NCBI GenBank assembly: GCA_028751875.1
Contig: CM054135.1
Span: 2,013,236 to 2,077,235 of the forward strand
Direction: 5' to 3'
DNA from: Rapana venosa
Taxonomy: Eukaryota > Mollusca > Gastropoda > Neogastropoda > Muricidae
DNA length: 64,000 bases
This document shows, one piece after another, positions 33,221 to 43,650 of this stretch (within the stretch, counting starts at the first letter, position 1; each line of letters begins with the position of its first letter). The position numbers and the translations under genes were made by a program. The notes beneath the pieces were generated by a model. It made no database searches. It worked only from the letters and a program-made list of their open reading frames with translations, and was not told where the DNA came from.

Positions 33221-34453
33221 TCAGGAGTATGCACTTTTATTCATCAACAACACGCTTTCACCCTCCTGGCTGTCAATCATTCCTTCAACCTCCACGTGCT
33301 CATCAGACAACATAAACAATTCACCCGCAATGTTCCTGTCAACACTTTCACGTGCGTGAATGTCACAGTCAGGTAGGCTCTCTGTGGGTGTCAAACATTT
33401 TTTACTACCCAAGTAAAATTGGTGCAGATCGCTAGGCCGGCCAATTTCCTATTTTTTGTCAGTAAGTCTGTCATTTCTGTCGAGATAGTGTCGGGTTCCG
33501 TCAATGACAAGGTGGTCAAACACCATGAAGCATTTTTTCCCACAGTTGCGTGCTTCTTTCAGATGAGGAGTCAGTTTCCGTCTTATTTCGCGTACGCGAG
33601 TGGAGAAGTCTTCGCCAATAACACATCGCTGCTTTTAACTTTCTTTTTTCTTTAAGTATTTTGACTTTGTCCTTATAGAAGCAGCAACGTGCTATAATCG
33701 GGGAGTCAGGTTTACCACTTAGACGGTGGACTCTGTCAAACTCTATGTCTCGTGCCATTTCAGTGTGTCAGTCAACAAGTCTCTGATCATGCCTTCACAT
33801 TCATCATTTGTCTCGTTAGGGTTTTTCTTTATGCCATGGAAGATCAAGTTGTTGCGCTTAGACCTGCCCTCTAAGTCATCTGTCTTTTGTTCTAGGGCAT
33901 CAATCCTGTTCATAAGGTCAATGTTGGTCTTTGTCAGTTCCTGGTTTTTGTGTCTCAAATCACTCACCTCCTCTCTCCACACCCACCACCTCCCTCTGTA
34001 GCACAGAATCTGTTCAATAAAACCATTCATACTTGTTTCCATCTTTTTCCATTCTACAGTTCATGTATTTTGAAGTCTTCCAGTATAGTTCTAATCTCCG
34101 TCAGCGTTGTTCCATCAGGAGAAGGAGGAGACGTCTGCCCACTGTCCTGAGAAGCTCCCGTCTTGTCCGTACTGGCTCGCCGTCCGCCACTGGTCAGTCG
34201 TGTCTGCCTCAAGGATTCTGGCTTTGGGTGTACAGGCCTGGGTTCTGCTCAACATCGCCACATCGTAAAAGCAGTCCGCCCCAAACATCAGGGTGAGGAG
34301 CAGGCCTAGGGTAACACCGTCAACACGGCGGCGCAGTGTCAGAGTGGCGAAGTGCATGGCGGCTTTGTCCCTGGCTCTTTTCAACATAAAAGCCAGGTAT
34401 ACAGGCTCGAAGCATCCACACCTGGCTCGAAACACCAAAGGTCCAGAAGGCAT
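33221..34453 (-). pseudogene. LINE ORF1: coiled-coil and RNA-binding protein, frameshifted
   Basis: Reading from 34042: a heptad-rich coiled coil (EEVSDLRHKNQELTKTNIDL then RIDALEQKTDDLEG), then RSKRNNLIFHGI, the start of an RRM-like fold, then DIEFDRVHRL and PIIARCCFYKDKVKIL (about 33740-33640). This is the arrangement of L1-type ORF1 proteins. The C-terminal part continues in other frames to a stop at 33221. Upstream, a 112-codon frame starting at an ATG at 34453 leads toward the coiled coil and may be the true N-terminus. It has a hydrophobic stretch (VTLGLLLTLMFGADCF). At least three frameshifts occur. Confidence 0.7.
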
Positions 34454-34582
34454 GGCACCTTATCTACCTGCTAGCCAAACTTCAAAGAGAAGTACTGTCA
34501 CTGTCACTGGCAATCGACAATTATCTTGCTGCGATGTTTATCTGCAACCTACACGATCGCAAGATCAGTTCACGCCCCGCCT

Positions 34583-34584
<2 letters not shown>

Positions 34585-34630
<46 letters not shown>

Positions 34631-34700
34631 GACTTCAGACTTCAAGACTTTTTACTGTACATCGGCCTTAGGCCACAATACAAAAGAATGATGGGTATAC
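34585..34700 (-). mobile_element. Retroelement 3' stub with CT tail
   Basis: A GA run (34588-34628) is followed by gacttcaagactttttactg and cggccttaggccacaa. On the minus strand this is a short 3' end leading into a CT repeat. Confidence 0.45.
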
Positions 34701-34719
34701 GGAGTAGGCATATGACATA

Positions 34720-35205
34720 AGCGTTATAAACATATTACTATCAACGTATGCATGCGAATCCTGGACATTGAATGCAGATCTACAAAGAAGGATCCAGCCT
34801 TTGGAGATGAGATGAGGTGAGATGCCTCAGAAGACTCCTTGGCATTTCATACACGGACCACATTACTAACGAAGAAGTCCTACAAACCATCACCCAACAA
34901 GTAAAGCACTACGAAGACCTGCTGACCACAGTCAAGAAAAGGAAGCTCAGATGGTATGGACATGTGACTAGATCAGATGGGCTCTCCAAGACCATGCTGC
35001 AAGGAACAGTGCAGGGGAAGAGAAGGCTAAGGCAGGCCGAAGAAGAAATGGGCAGACAACATCACTGAATGGACCGGGAGAGCTTCTCCACAACCTAGGC
35101 ACTTGCCCACAACCGCTGCAAATGAAGCCAACTGGTGCAACGTTCGTCACTGCAGTGCCCCTACGATCCTGGAGGGGGTTATGGGAGCAGATGAGATGAG
35201 ATGCG
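34720..35205 (+). pseudogene. RTE-type LINE, C-terminal end of the reverse-transcriptase protein
   Basis: The frame contains STYACESWTLNADLQRRIQ (34743 on), MRCLRRLLGISYTDHITNEE, EDLLTTVKKRKLRWYGHVTR (34910-34970), LSKTMLQGTVQGKRR and, after a shift, KWADNITEWTGR (35047). This succession is the conserved end of RTE/BovB-like proteins widespread in molluscs. Polymerase and endonuclease regions are absent, so it is a 5'-truncated insertion. A small duplication (gagatgagatgaggtgagat) at 34804-34825 breaks the frame. Confidence 0.8.
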
Positions 35206-35279
35206 ATCAACGTATATAAATATGAAATAAAATATCAGCAATAATAACACGAGCAAATTACATCAGCCAGTTTCTTTAG

Positions 35280-35335
35280 GAGAGATAGAGAGAGAGAGGA
35301 GAGGAGAGAGAGAGAGAGAGATGAGAGAGAGAGAT
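35280..35335. repeat. GA microsatellite
   Basis: GA-rich run after the RTE fragment. Confidence 0.8.
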
Positions 35336-35794
35336 TATGTAAATGAACACTAGCCCACAACTGGGTCTAGGCCTACTCCCAACTGAAAAGATGACAAAGG
35401 TTACTGGCTTATCGGAAACCTTGGGGGGAAAAAAACAACTAGCCGTTGGCCAGATACATTTTTACTTTCTTAGAAATTAAAAAAAAATCCTTCATTTCTA
35501 TCGCTGCTGCTATTTCGACTTGACTTGAGAGATTTGCCTCCCCCCCCCCCCTTCCCTCCGAAAAAAATGAGACATTGTCAGTGTATGTGTCAACTGATCC
35601 GTTAGTGACACAGCATACAGGTCACTCCATACATTTCAGATCAAACTACGCCAGTATTTGAATTGCCTCTCTCTTTCTCTCTTGGGTTAGAGTTCTAAGA
35701 TACCTATCCCGCTGTTTTTACGCTGTTCATTTCAGTCTCATCTCCTGTGGTCCCAGTTTTCCCATTATGACTATAGCACACTCACTCTGGGTTG
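35336..35794. other. No gene recognised
   Basis: Ordinary sequence with a C run at about 35541-35551. Confidence 0.4.
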
Positions 35795-35912
35795 GAGCCA
35801 GCCAGAATCCGACCCCCCCCCCCCCCCCAAAACCAAAGGACTTTCATGTGATTCGAACTCATGACCTTCTATCCAGGAATTCAATGCACTCACCACTGAA
35901 GTACGGTGGCTG
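35795..35912 (-). mobile_element. SINE-D: tRNA-like head
   Basis: On the minus strand, gtacttcagtggtgagtgca (box-A-like) and catgagttcgaatcacatg (box-B-like) occur at tRNA spacing, then cctttggtttt and a G run. It is short and lacks an acceptor stem. Confidence 0.4.
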
Positions 35913-36249
35913 GAATGATAAAATGTCGACAACGGGAAGCTCCTTCCTTTTCTTGAAGACTTCTTCGTTTGTTCTACCATTTACCGTATTTGTCTGCATG
36001 ACCCTGGTAACATCAATTCTGCCTTGAAGCTTCACACGTAACTTCCATTTTTCCCTTTTGTGCGGCAACCGGCAAATTAAGCACAGAGTACTTCTTATGA
36101 TCAAACTATTGCAGACCTGCCGTGCCGTAATCCAAATTTTTGCATATTATAACATACACGTTCGAAGATTAACAAAACAAAAGCACCGCGAAAGATACAT
36201 GGTTATGTTTGCCAGTGGCAGAAACACGAAAGTTCCCGCAATATACCCT
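35913..36249. other. No gene recognised
   Basis: Ordinary sequence. No repeat match or motif. Confidence 0.4.
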
Positions 36250-36500
36250 TGCTTTCACCAGTGCTGTAGGTAACTGTCCAGGCGTGTTTTTGAGGTAGAT
36301 GTGGTGTTTTTGCTGTGGCGAATATGGACCGTAGTCTGGTCCACTCTTGGTGTTGTCATCCCATGGTTTTCTCTGTCTGGCTCTTTCTCTCCCGTCTTGT
36401 ACTGTTCCCTGTAGTAGGACAAGTCTTGGCCAGTCCAGATGTTCGTATGATGTGCCCGTACCACTTTAGTTTGCGTTTTTTTCACTGAAGTCATGAGTTT
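36250..36500 (-). pseudogene. RTE-type LINE C-terminal fragment
   Basis: The minus-strand frame reads RKLKWYGHIIRTSGLAKT (about 36475-36425), the same conserved motif as in the 34.7-kb copy. After a shift it continues with a REN.G and QEWTR-like segment matching the WTGL region. It is diverged from the 34.7-kb copy, so it is an independent insertion. Confidence 0.6.
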
Positions 36501-36549
36501 TAACTTTTTTATATATATTGTTCCCAGTGGTACCTCCACAAACAAACAA

Positions 36550-36702
36550 AAAGTTATTTGGATTTGTTTAAACCAATATGAAATGTAGCTTTCTTGTGCT
36601 TTTTTGGGTAAAGATTTTTATTCGTGTCAATGTACCTGTCAGTATTTAATTGTCGTTCATGGGATGATTTAAGTGTTTTTGACTTTGACTTGACTTTAAA
36701 AA
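36550..36702 (+). repeat. Interspersed repeat K, copy 3
   Basis: accaatatgaaatgtagctt, gtcaatgtacctgtcagtat and catgggatgattt, ending in tttttgactttgacttgact. The GACTT tail is intact here. Confidence 0.6.
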
Positions 36703-36789
36703 ACAACAACAACCGATGAAAGTATTGTGTCCACACAAAAGTTAATCAGCATACAAAAGTTACAAAAATCGTATACAATACATGATAAC

Positions 36790-38127
36790 ACTTTTTTTTT
36801 CAAGCCCATTCTTTGCTGGAATATATAACACACAATAACACTTTCCTCTTCAAACCCATTCTTTACTGGCATAAAATAACACATGGTAACACTTTCCTCT
36901 TCAAAGCCACTTCGCTGGCAGAACACACGGTAACACTTTCCTTTTTAAACCCATTCTTTGCTGGCATTACACATGGTAACACTGTCCTCTTTAAACCCAT
37001 TCTTTACTGGCATTACACATGGTAACACTTTTCCTCTTCAAACCCATTCTTTACTGATATTACACACAGTAACACTTTTTCCTCTTCAAACCCATTCTTT
37101 GCTGGCATATATAACACACAGTAACACTTTTCCTCTTCAAACCCATTCTTTGCTGGCATATATAACACACAGTAACACTTTTCCTCTTCAAACCCATTCT
37201 TTACTGGCATGATATAACAAACGGTAACACTTTCCTCTTCAAACCCATTCTTTGCTGGCATATATAACACACAATAACACTTTCCTCTTCAAACCCATTC
37301 TTTGCTGGCATATGTAACACTGTCCTCTTCAAACCCATTCTTTGCTGGCATATGTAACACACAGTAACACTTTCCTCTTCAAACCCATTCTTTGCTGGCA
37401 TATGTAACACACTGTAACACTTTTCCTCTTCAAACCCATTCTTTGCTGGCATATATAACACACTGTAACACTTTCCTCTTCAAACCCATTCTTTGCTGGC
37501 ATATGTAACACACTGTAACACTTTTCCTCTTCAAACCCATTCTTTGCTGGCATATGGAACACACTGTAACACTTTTCCTCTTCAAACCCATTCTTTGCTG
37601 GCATATGTAACACACTGTAACACTTTTCCTCTTCAAACCCATTCTTTGCTGGCATATATAACACACAATAACACTTTCCTCTTCAAACCCATTCTTTGCT
37701 GGCATATGTAACACTGTCCTCTTCAAACCCATTCTTTGCTGGCATATGTAACACACAGTAACACATTCCTCTTCAAACCCATTCTTTGCTGGCATTACAC
37801 ATGGTAACACTTTCCTAGTCAAACTTATTCTTTCTGGCATAATACACGTAACACTGTCCTCTTCAAACCCGTTCTTTGCTGGCATATGTAACACAGGGTA
37901 ACACTTTCCTCTTCAAACCCATTCTTTGCTGGCATCTATAACACACAGTAACACTTTCCTCTTCAAACCCATTCTTTGCTGGCATAATATAACACATGGT
38001 AACACTTTCCCCTTCAAACCCAATCTTTGCTGGCATATGTAACACTGTCCTCTTCAAACCCATTCTTTGCTGGCATATGTAACACACAGTAACACTTTCC
38101 TCTTCAAACCCATTCTTTGCTGACATA
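36790..38127. repeat. 51-bp satellite array, left part
   Basis: About 26 units of ctcttcaaacccattctttg-ctggcatatgtaacacacag-taacacttt, usually 51 bp, with shorter variants (about 36-39 bp) lacking acacagtaac. Units are highly alike. Because 51 is divisible by three, the minus strand shows recurrent 17-residue frames (AKNGFEEESVTVCYI). Indels move the frame every few units. Confidence 0.95.
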
Positions 38128-38130
38128 TTT

Positions 38131-38545
38131 CAATCGTTGGTGGATCGGTGGTCTAGAGGTAACGCGCCTGTCTAGAAAGCGAAAAGTCCGGGTCTGAAGT
38201 GTGCGGTGGTTCGACCCGTTTGGACCGGAAATTTTTTCCCCCCATCCATTAACCCATGGTGGGGTTTGGGCGCTAGTTTTCGGTGGAGGATAAACCCAGG
38301 TCCCGTGTTTTTCACGTTTTATTTAGGCAGAAAAAAACCCACGGCAAAAAGGAGTTGTCCCGGAAAATTCTTAGAAAAAGCCACTCTAAAGGGGAAACAA
38401 ATCAGCTGCAAAAAAAAAAAAAAAAAAGGGTAAAAGGGGGGCCCGCAGCGCTAAGGGGCGACGCTTTCTCCGCTCCCCCCGGGGAGGGGCACCCCAAATT
38501 TTCAGAGAGAAATCTCCCGGTTAAGTGGTTATGAAATAAAATCTG
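38131..38545 (+). mobile_element. SINE-A inserted in the 51-bp satellite
   Basis: ggtggatcggtggtctagag, taacgcgcctgtctagaaag and gtgcggtggttcgacccgtt form the head. The 3' module follows in error-rich form to about 38545. Satellite sequence lies on both sides, so insertion into the array is clear. Confidence 0.85.
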
Positions 38546-38604
38546 AGCGCTTTGATTTGTTGCTTTACAAGATTCAGCGTTTTTTTCCTCATTATTATTT
38601 TTTT
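38540..38604 (+). mobile_element. SINE-B tail fragment
   Basis: tctgagcgctttgatttgtt and gctttacaagattcagcg, followed by an ATT-rich run, in the forward orientation. Confidence 0.6.
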
Positions 38605-39010
38605 TAATATAACACACGTAACATTTTTCCTCTTCAAACCCATTTTTGCGGGCATAATTAACACATGGTAACATTTTCCCTCTTCAACCCCAATCTTGCG
38701 GGTATCTAAACACACGGAAAACACTTTCCCTTAAAAACCATTCTTTGCGGATAAAAACACACAGTACACTTTTCCTTTTTCAAACCCATTCTTTGCGGGA
38801 AAAAAAATAACACATGTAACACTTTCCTTTTAAAAAACCTTTCCCTTGCTGGAATATATAACATACACATGTTAACATTTCTCTTAAAACCCATTCTTTG
38901 CTGGTAAAATAACACGGGCCCTTTTCCTCTTAAAACCCATTCTTTGCTGGCAAAAAATATAACCAGGTAAAAACCCTTTTCCCTTTTCAAACCCTTTTTT
39001 TGACACAGCC
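38605..39010. repeat. 51-bp satellite array, right part
   Basis: Seven to eight degraded units (taacacatggtaacatttt, tcaaacccattctttgc) continue the array after the SINE insertion. Confidence 0.8.
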
Positions 39011-39084
39011 CCAATGGAACGGCTAAAACACATTATTTTGCTGTAAAAAAATGCCTTCATTCTATCTAGTTAAGTAAGAAAGGG

Positions 39085-39395
39085 GTTTGATTTTAAAACA
39101 CTTAATCTTGTAAAACTTTTTTCGGCCAAAGGCCCATAGAGCCGGAGCTTACCCCCGGTTTCTGTGCTTTTAAGCGAATGTGGTTTTTCCCCCCCCTGTG
39201 ACAGGACGTAGTCTGTCGCCAGATATTTCCCCGCGGAGCGGTCCCCACTTGACCCCGGGGTGGAGTGGGAAAATAGGATAAAGTCCTTTCCCCAAAGGGA
39301 CAAAAACACCGAGCCGAGGGGGGATCAAACCCCACGACCTTGGATCACGAGTTTGACCCCAAAACCCTTTTCCCCCCGGGCCCCCCCCTTTTGTG
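39085..39395 (-). mobile_element. SINE-E copy 1
   Basis: Inverse orientation. It matches 41280-41570 through gcccatagagccggagctta, gtttctgtgcttttaagcga, ccccggggtggagtggg and the head region cgaccttggatcacgagttt. The box-A end is degraded. Confidence 0.6.
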
Positions 39396-40200
39396 AACTT
39401 TTGTTTTTTTTTCTTGGGCTTTTTTGTAGGGTGTATGGTTTGGGGGTTTTTTTTTTGGGCTTGTTTTGTTTCTTTTTTTTGTTAGTTTGTTGCGTTTTGG
39501 GGTTTTTTGGGGGTTTTCTTTTAATTGGAAGTAAACTGGGTTGGGAAGAAAAAATGAAACACAGGAAATTTTGCTTTGTTTTTGGGAAAAATTTGTTTAA
39601 AACCTTTTTATTAAACCGGAAATTTTGCCCATTTTTCAATTTATTTTAACACCCCCCTGAATTTAAAACCCGTGTTAAAATGTGTTCTTTTTTGTTTTGA
39701 AATGTTTTGAATTTTTTTGCAGATGTTGTTAATCGGGATTTTTTGTTTTTCTTCTTTTATTTTAAAAGGTTTTTCTTGCCACCCCTTTTCCCCCCCCACC
39801 CCCCCCCCCCCCCGAAGACAACAAAAAAAAATTTTAAAAAAAAGGGGGGGGGGGGGGAAAAATTTTTTGGGGGGGGGGGGGGGGGGGGGGGGGGGAAAAA
39901 TTTTTGAAGGTTATTGAAAAAGAAAGGATGGGGAAAGGATTGGGGTAGGTAAAAATAAGGGGTTGGAATTTTGGGGTTTAAGTTGTTTTTGGTGATGGGG
40001 GGGGGGGGGTGTTTTGTTTTTTTTATTTTGTTTTAAAAAAAATATTTTTTTAAAAAAAAATGTTGGTTTGCCCCCCTGTGTAACTGAGTAAAAGTTTTTT
40101 TTTCCCCCTGGTTTATCTGGAACCCAAATTAGGAAAACGATCTCCCAAAGTGGGACGTACGGGGCCTGACGTATGAATATGAAGAAGCAAAGACAATATA
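39396..40200. other. No gene; G/T-rich low-complexity, poor sequence
   Basis: T and G homopolymers dominate (for example G runs at about 39845-39895). Frames are Phe/Leu/Gly- or Pro/Lys-rich and carry no motif. Confidence 0.5.
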
Positions 40201-41060
40201 AAGGGGAAGCCAAGAAAAGAGGGTTTCAGCACCCTCTAATTTAACAGTAAGGAGATACAAATCCCTCCCCCCCGAGAAGACCAAGTAAAAATTTGTGGGG
40301 TGAGACTTGGACACTGCAGACCCAAAATCACCGTTTCCCAAATCCACTTTGGTGATTTGGGGTGTTTTCCCTGGGGAACTTTTCCCATGACAGTGAAGAA
40401 CATTTCCTCCCCCTTTGCCCCTCCAAAACATAAAAACCTAGGGCCATATCTGGCCCTACTGCCCTCCCGAAAAAGGGAAAAGCTCTTCGGACCCATGGGA
40501 CCTTCAGACGGCAGATTTTCGGGCCTCGGGAGTTGCGTGTGAGCATTCGACAAGATTTGTCAAAGTTTAAAGGGGCCCCAACGAATTTTCCTAAAATATG
40601 CAGAAACGTATTGCTGTCTGAACTTTTGGGGAAGAACAAAAAGCAATGCAGAAAAGCCCCTGAACCATAAAAAATCTGAAACAGTCTAGGCCAGACAGCC
40701 CCAAACTGACAGCCCGTCTTTGTTAAACGAATGTCTAAAGCTGCTTGTGGTGTCGTTTTCCCCTGATCTTTAGATAGATCTTGTTTATTTGGATCGCACG
40801 ACGGCCCTCAACCCTCCACCCAATCAGTTTCATTTAAAAAAAATTTTATAGGTATTTTGTTTTGTGTGAGTACCTTGTGATGCTGCAATTAAAATTTGGG
40901 GGGAACACAGAGCCTTTTTTAACTTTGTAATCTTTCAAACGTTTTTGCCCCACTTTCCCTTTTTTTCCCATTCACATGACGGGTTTAAAACCTACCCATT
41001 GTTTTTTTGGGTTTTTTTTTTAACGGGCAAGAAAAGTGCTGGGTTTTTAAAAACACAAGG
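40201..41060. other. Unassigned; stop-poor on the minus strand around 40130-40640
   Basis: Three staggered minus-strand frames of about 100 codons each span 40129-40639. This could be an old coding sequence broken by indels. No domain is recognisable in any of them, and the plus strand is similarly open. The rest is ordinary. Confidence 0.25.
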
Positions 41061-41062
41061 AG

Positions 41063-41245
41063 ATGTTGTTGTTGTTGTTGCGTGTTCCCCGAAAAATCTG
41101 GGGTCCCCCAGAATGTGCATTTTGACTTTCACTCACCCATCAGAGATTGAATTCCCAACTGGGGATGAAAATTTTGGCGTGTATGACTTTTTTGAAGTAC
41201 CTCGCCTATAGGCACCCCATACTCCGATTCAGAGGATTTTTTTCC
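41063..41245 (+). repeat. Interspersed repeat H, copy 2
   Basis: gttgttgttgcgtgttcccc, cagaatgtgcattttgactt, cactcacccatcagag and gtacctcgcctataggcacc match 28455-28690. Confidence 0.6.
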
Positions 41246-41279
41246 CCTTAAAGGAGGGGCAGGTCCCCAGCACAAGTCT

Positions 41280-41570
41280 TAAAATTTGCACCAAAAACAG
41301 TGAAGTAAGTATGTTCTTTCGAACCAGAAGGCCCATAGAGCGGAGCTTACCCAGTTTCTGTAGCGTTAAGCGAATGATGGTTTTTCCCCCCCCTGGAAGG
41401 ACGCGTCTGTCCCCAGATTTTCCCAGCAGGGGTACCAATTTTACCCCGGGGTGGAGTGGGGAAAAAATGGGTAATGTCTTTCCCAGGACAAACACCGACC
41501 CGAGCGGGGATAAACTCGCACCTCGGATCACGAGTTGACGTCTAAACCACTCGACCACGGGGCCTCCCAA
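41280..41570 (-). mobile_element. SINE-E copy 2, tRNA-derived head
   Basis: On the minus strand: gaggccccgtggtcgagtgg and tttagacgtcaactcgtgat (box-A-like with a tRNA-Ser/Leu look), gtgcgagtttatccccgctc (box-B-like), then a body with ggtgtttgtcctgggaaaga and a 3' end at ctatgggccttctgg. Confidence 0.65.
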
Positions 41571-41654
41571 AACAGATGAAGGGCAAGGTTGAAAAAGGGG
41601 TAGTCTGTGCCAGTTTTAGACCTGAGGGTTCGTTCCTTTCCCATAAAACTTAAG

Positions 41655-42000
41655 AAAGTCGGCTCCCACTTCGTTCTCTTACGTTAGTCTTCTTCTTCTT
41701 TCTTCTCTTCGTCGAACGCTCAGACAGCAATTTTTTTTGAAACAACTGACAAGTCGGGCCCCGTATATCCACCCAATTTCGGCATAAGAGGGGTTTTGTT
41801 TTTTTTGAGTTTTCGGGGGGAAAAAAAAGGGGGGGAATGGCCCAAAGAAGGCAGAAATAGACAAGGGAGGATGTAGCAGGAAAAAAAAACCCAAGGCAGA
41901 AGAAAAAGAGAGGGATAGAAAAGAAAAAATTTCCAGACAAAATTTCCAGAAGGGGGATGCTGTTTAAACTGACAGACTCCCAGGGGGGGGTTTTTTGGGT
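41655..42000 (-). repeat. Repeat J, inverted copy
   Basis: cgaacgctcagacagcaatt, a purine stretch complementary to the family's pyrimidine tract, and gaaaaaatttccagac..aatttccagaaggggg, in reverse order relative to 7393-7720. Confidence 0.6.
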
Positions 42001-42039
42001 CAGGTATCTGTTTTGGAAAAAAACCCCTCTCAGATTATT

Positions 42040-42830
42040 ACGCAGTGTGCGTGTCTAATCTGTCTTCTTTTCCCCTCTTTTTTTCTTCTCCCCCCCAAAA
42101 CCCTTTTACCCCTTTCGTTACTTTTCCTTTCCCCCATACTTTTCTTCTTCTCCTTCCCTTATTCTCCTTCCCCATACCTTTTTTCTTCTCCTTCTCCATG
42201 ACCTTCTTTTCTCAACCTTTTGTTCTCCTCTCCATGCCCTTCTTTTTCCCCCCGTAATTCTTCTTCTCCTTCTCCAAAACCTTCTTTTATCCTGTCCATG
42301 ACCTTCTTCTTCCCCTTCCCCCGTAACATTCCTTTCCCCTTCCCCTAACTTTTTCCTTTCCCCCCCAACGTTTTTTTCTCTCCCCATGTTTTCTTCTCCT
42401 ACTCCTACCTTTTCTTTCCCCCATACCTTTTCTTCTCCTCCCCCCCATGAACTTCTTTCCCCCTCTCAATGACCTTCTTTCCTCCTGTCCATGACCTTCT
42501 CCTCCCCTGCTCATGCCCTTTCTTTTCTCCTGCTCCATGCCCTTCTTCTTCCCCTGCCCCGTGCCTTCTTCTTCTCGTCCCTGACCTTTTTTTCTCTCTG
42601 CCGTAACATTCTTCTTCTCCTAAAAAATTTTTTTCTTCTTTCCTCTCCTAACCTTTTCTTTCCAAAACCCTTTTTCTTATCCTGCCCCCTGACCTTCTTT
42701 TCCCCTTTCCCCCGTACCCTTTTCCCTCATTCTTTCTCTTTTCTTTTAAACCTTCTTCTTCTTGTTTTTCTTTTTCTTCGTTTTCTACTTCTCTCCTTCC
42801 TATGCATCCCCTTACTCTCCACGCATTACT
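42040..42830. repeat. CT-rich degenerate minisatellite
   Basis: Units of roughly 25-33 bp built on ccatgaccttcttctcctcc. Its partner lies at 55906-56350. Long Lys/Glu/Arg/Gly frames on the minus strand and Pro/Ser/Phe frames on the plus strand are artefacts. Confidence 0.75.
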
Positions 42831-42832
42831 TG

Positions 42833-43282
42833 GCGCAGAACATCTTGCGCACACTTTAAAATCCTGTTCCGCTTTTGAAAAGAGGGGGGCCATTTTCCGG
42901 GGGAAAACGGATGAAAAAAAAAAACCCAACACTGGATGAAAAAAACGCATAATTTGCTTTTTCTATTATTCATATAAAAGAAAAAAAATTTTTCCCATCT
43001 CAGTCCGGTTTTTTTCATTTTTTATTTTTCTTTTCAGGAAATGGAAAAACCTTTAAAAGCTTTTTTTAACCCTGTGGAGGTTTTGTTTTCTGCATCCCCC
43101 CCCGGCACACAACCCCCCCAAAAAACCCCCCCCCCTTCCCAACCTCGATTTATAGTCTCATCCGGGGGATTTTTTGGGGGGTGGAATGGCAATGATGTCA
43201 ACCCCAGAGGAAAAACCCCCTTGAACGGGAATCGAACCCGGGTATCAGTTTGCGAGCGCAATAGGCTACCCCGGGCCCCTTT
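42833..43282. mobile_element. Two opposed SINE-B fragments
   Basis: 42833-42915 is forward (cgcagaacatcttgcgcaca, cctgttccgcttttgaaaag). 43035-43282 is inverted and includes the head (gaacgggaatcgaacccggg, aataggctaccc) and a body with tatagtctcatccggggga. Confidence 0.6.
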
Positions 43283-43454
43283 TTCCAGTCGTCAGCAGAG
43301 AGTCAGTCTTCATTAGTAAAATCTGCAGTCAGTCAGTCAATCAGCAGCCCCCTTTACAGTTGGCCCCCGCATCTCCTCCCAACTATGGGAGTGGGAGGGG
43401 CCTTTTGCATGGGTGTAAAGGATGCCCACACACACACCCCCAAAAACACACAGT

Positions 43455-43599
43455 GTCAATGGCGGTCACGGGGAACCACCTGCCTAGCTTAGAAAGCGTA
43501 AGCCCGAAGTGGGTGGTAGGGGCGATCCCTTTGGGGCCCGAAACTTCCTCCCCCCTCGCAAAGTGTAAAAACCCTGTGGTGTGTGTGTGTTGTGTGTGG

Positions 43600-43633
<34 letters not shown>

Positions 43634-43650
43634 GCGCGCGCCGCGCGCAT
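43455..43650 (+). mobile_element. SINE-A head fragment, then TG repeat
   Basis: gaaccacctgcctagcttag, aaagcgtaagcccgaagtgg and cctttggggcccgaaactt match the SINE-A head with many changes. A TG microsatellite follows at 43578-43636. Confidence 0.5.

Larger units (their letters stand above)
29640..34580 (-). mobile_element. Nearly full-length APE-type non-LTR retrotransposon
   Basis: A minus-strand element of about 4.9 kb with two ORFs in the order ORF1 then ORF2. The 3' end reads taatgaataaacatccgaat followed by CCGAAT hexamers (29640-29676). There are no long terminal repeats and no poly-A. The 5' limit is placed where the GA repeat begins (about 34585), which is an estimate. ORF1 has a coiled coil and an L1-like RNA-binding region. 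ORF2 has an APE endonuclease, a reverse transcriptase and a C-terminal Cys cluster. Several frameshifts interrupt both ORFs; some may be sequencing error, since surrounding elements show the same pattern. The clade is unresolved (an I/Nimb- or CR1/L2-like group is my guess). Confidence 0.85.

Noticed and set aside
36790..38130. A protein of 17-residue repeats encoded by the 51-bp satellite
   Set aside because: The frame shifts every few units because of short variants, there is no start or flanking unique coding sequence, and openness follows from the unit length. It is kept as a finding, not annotated as a gene.
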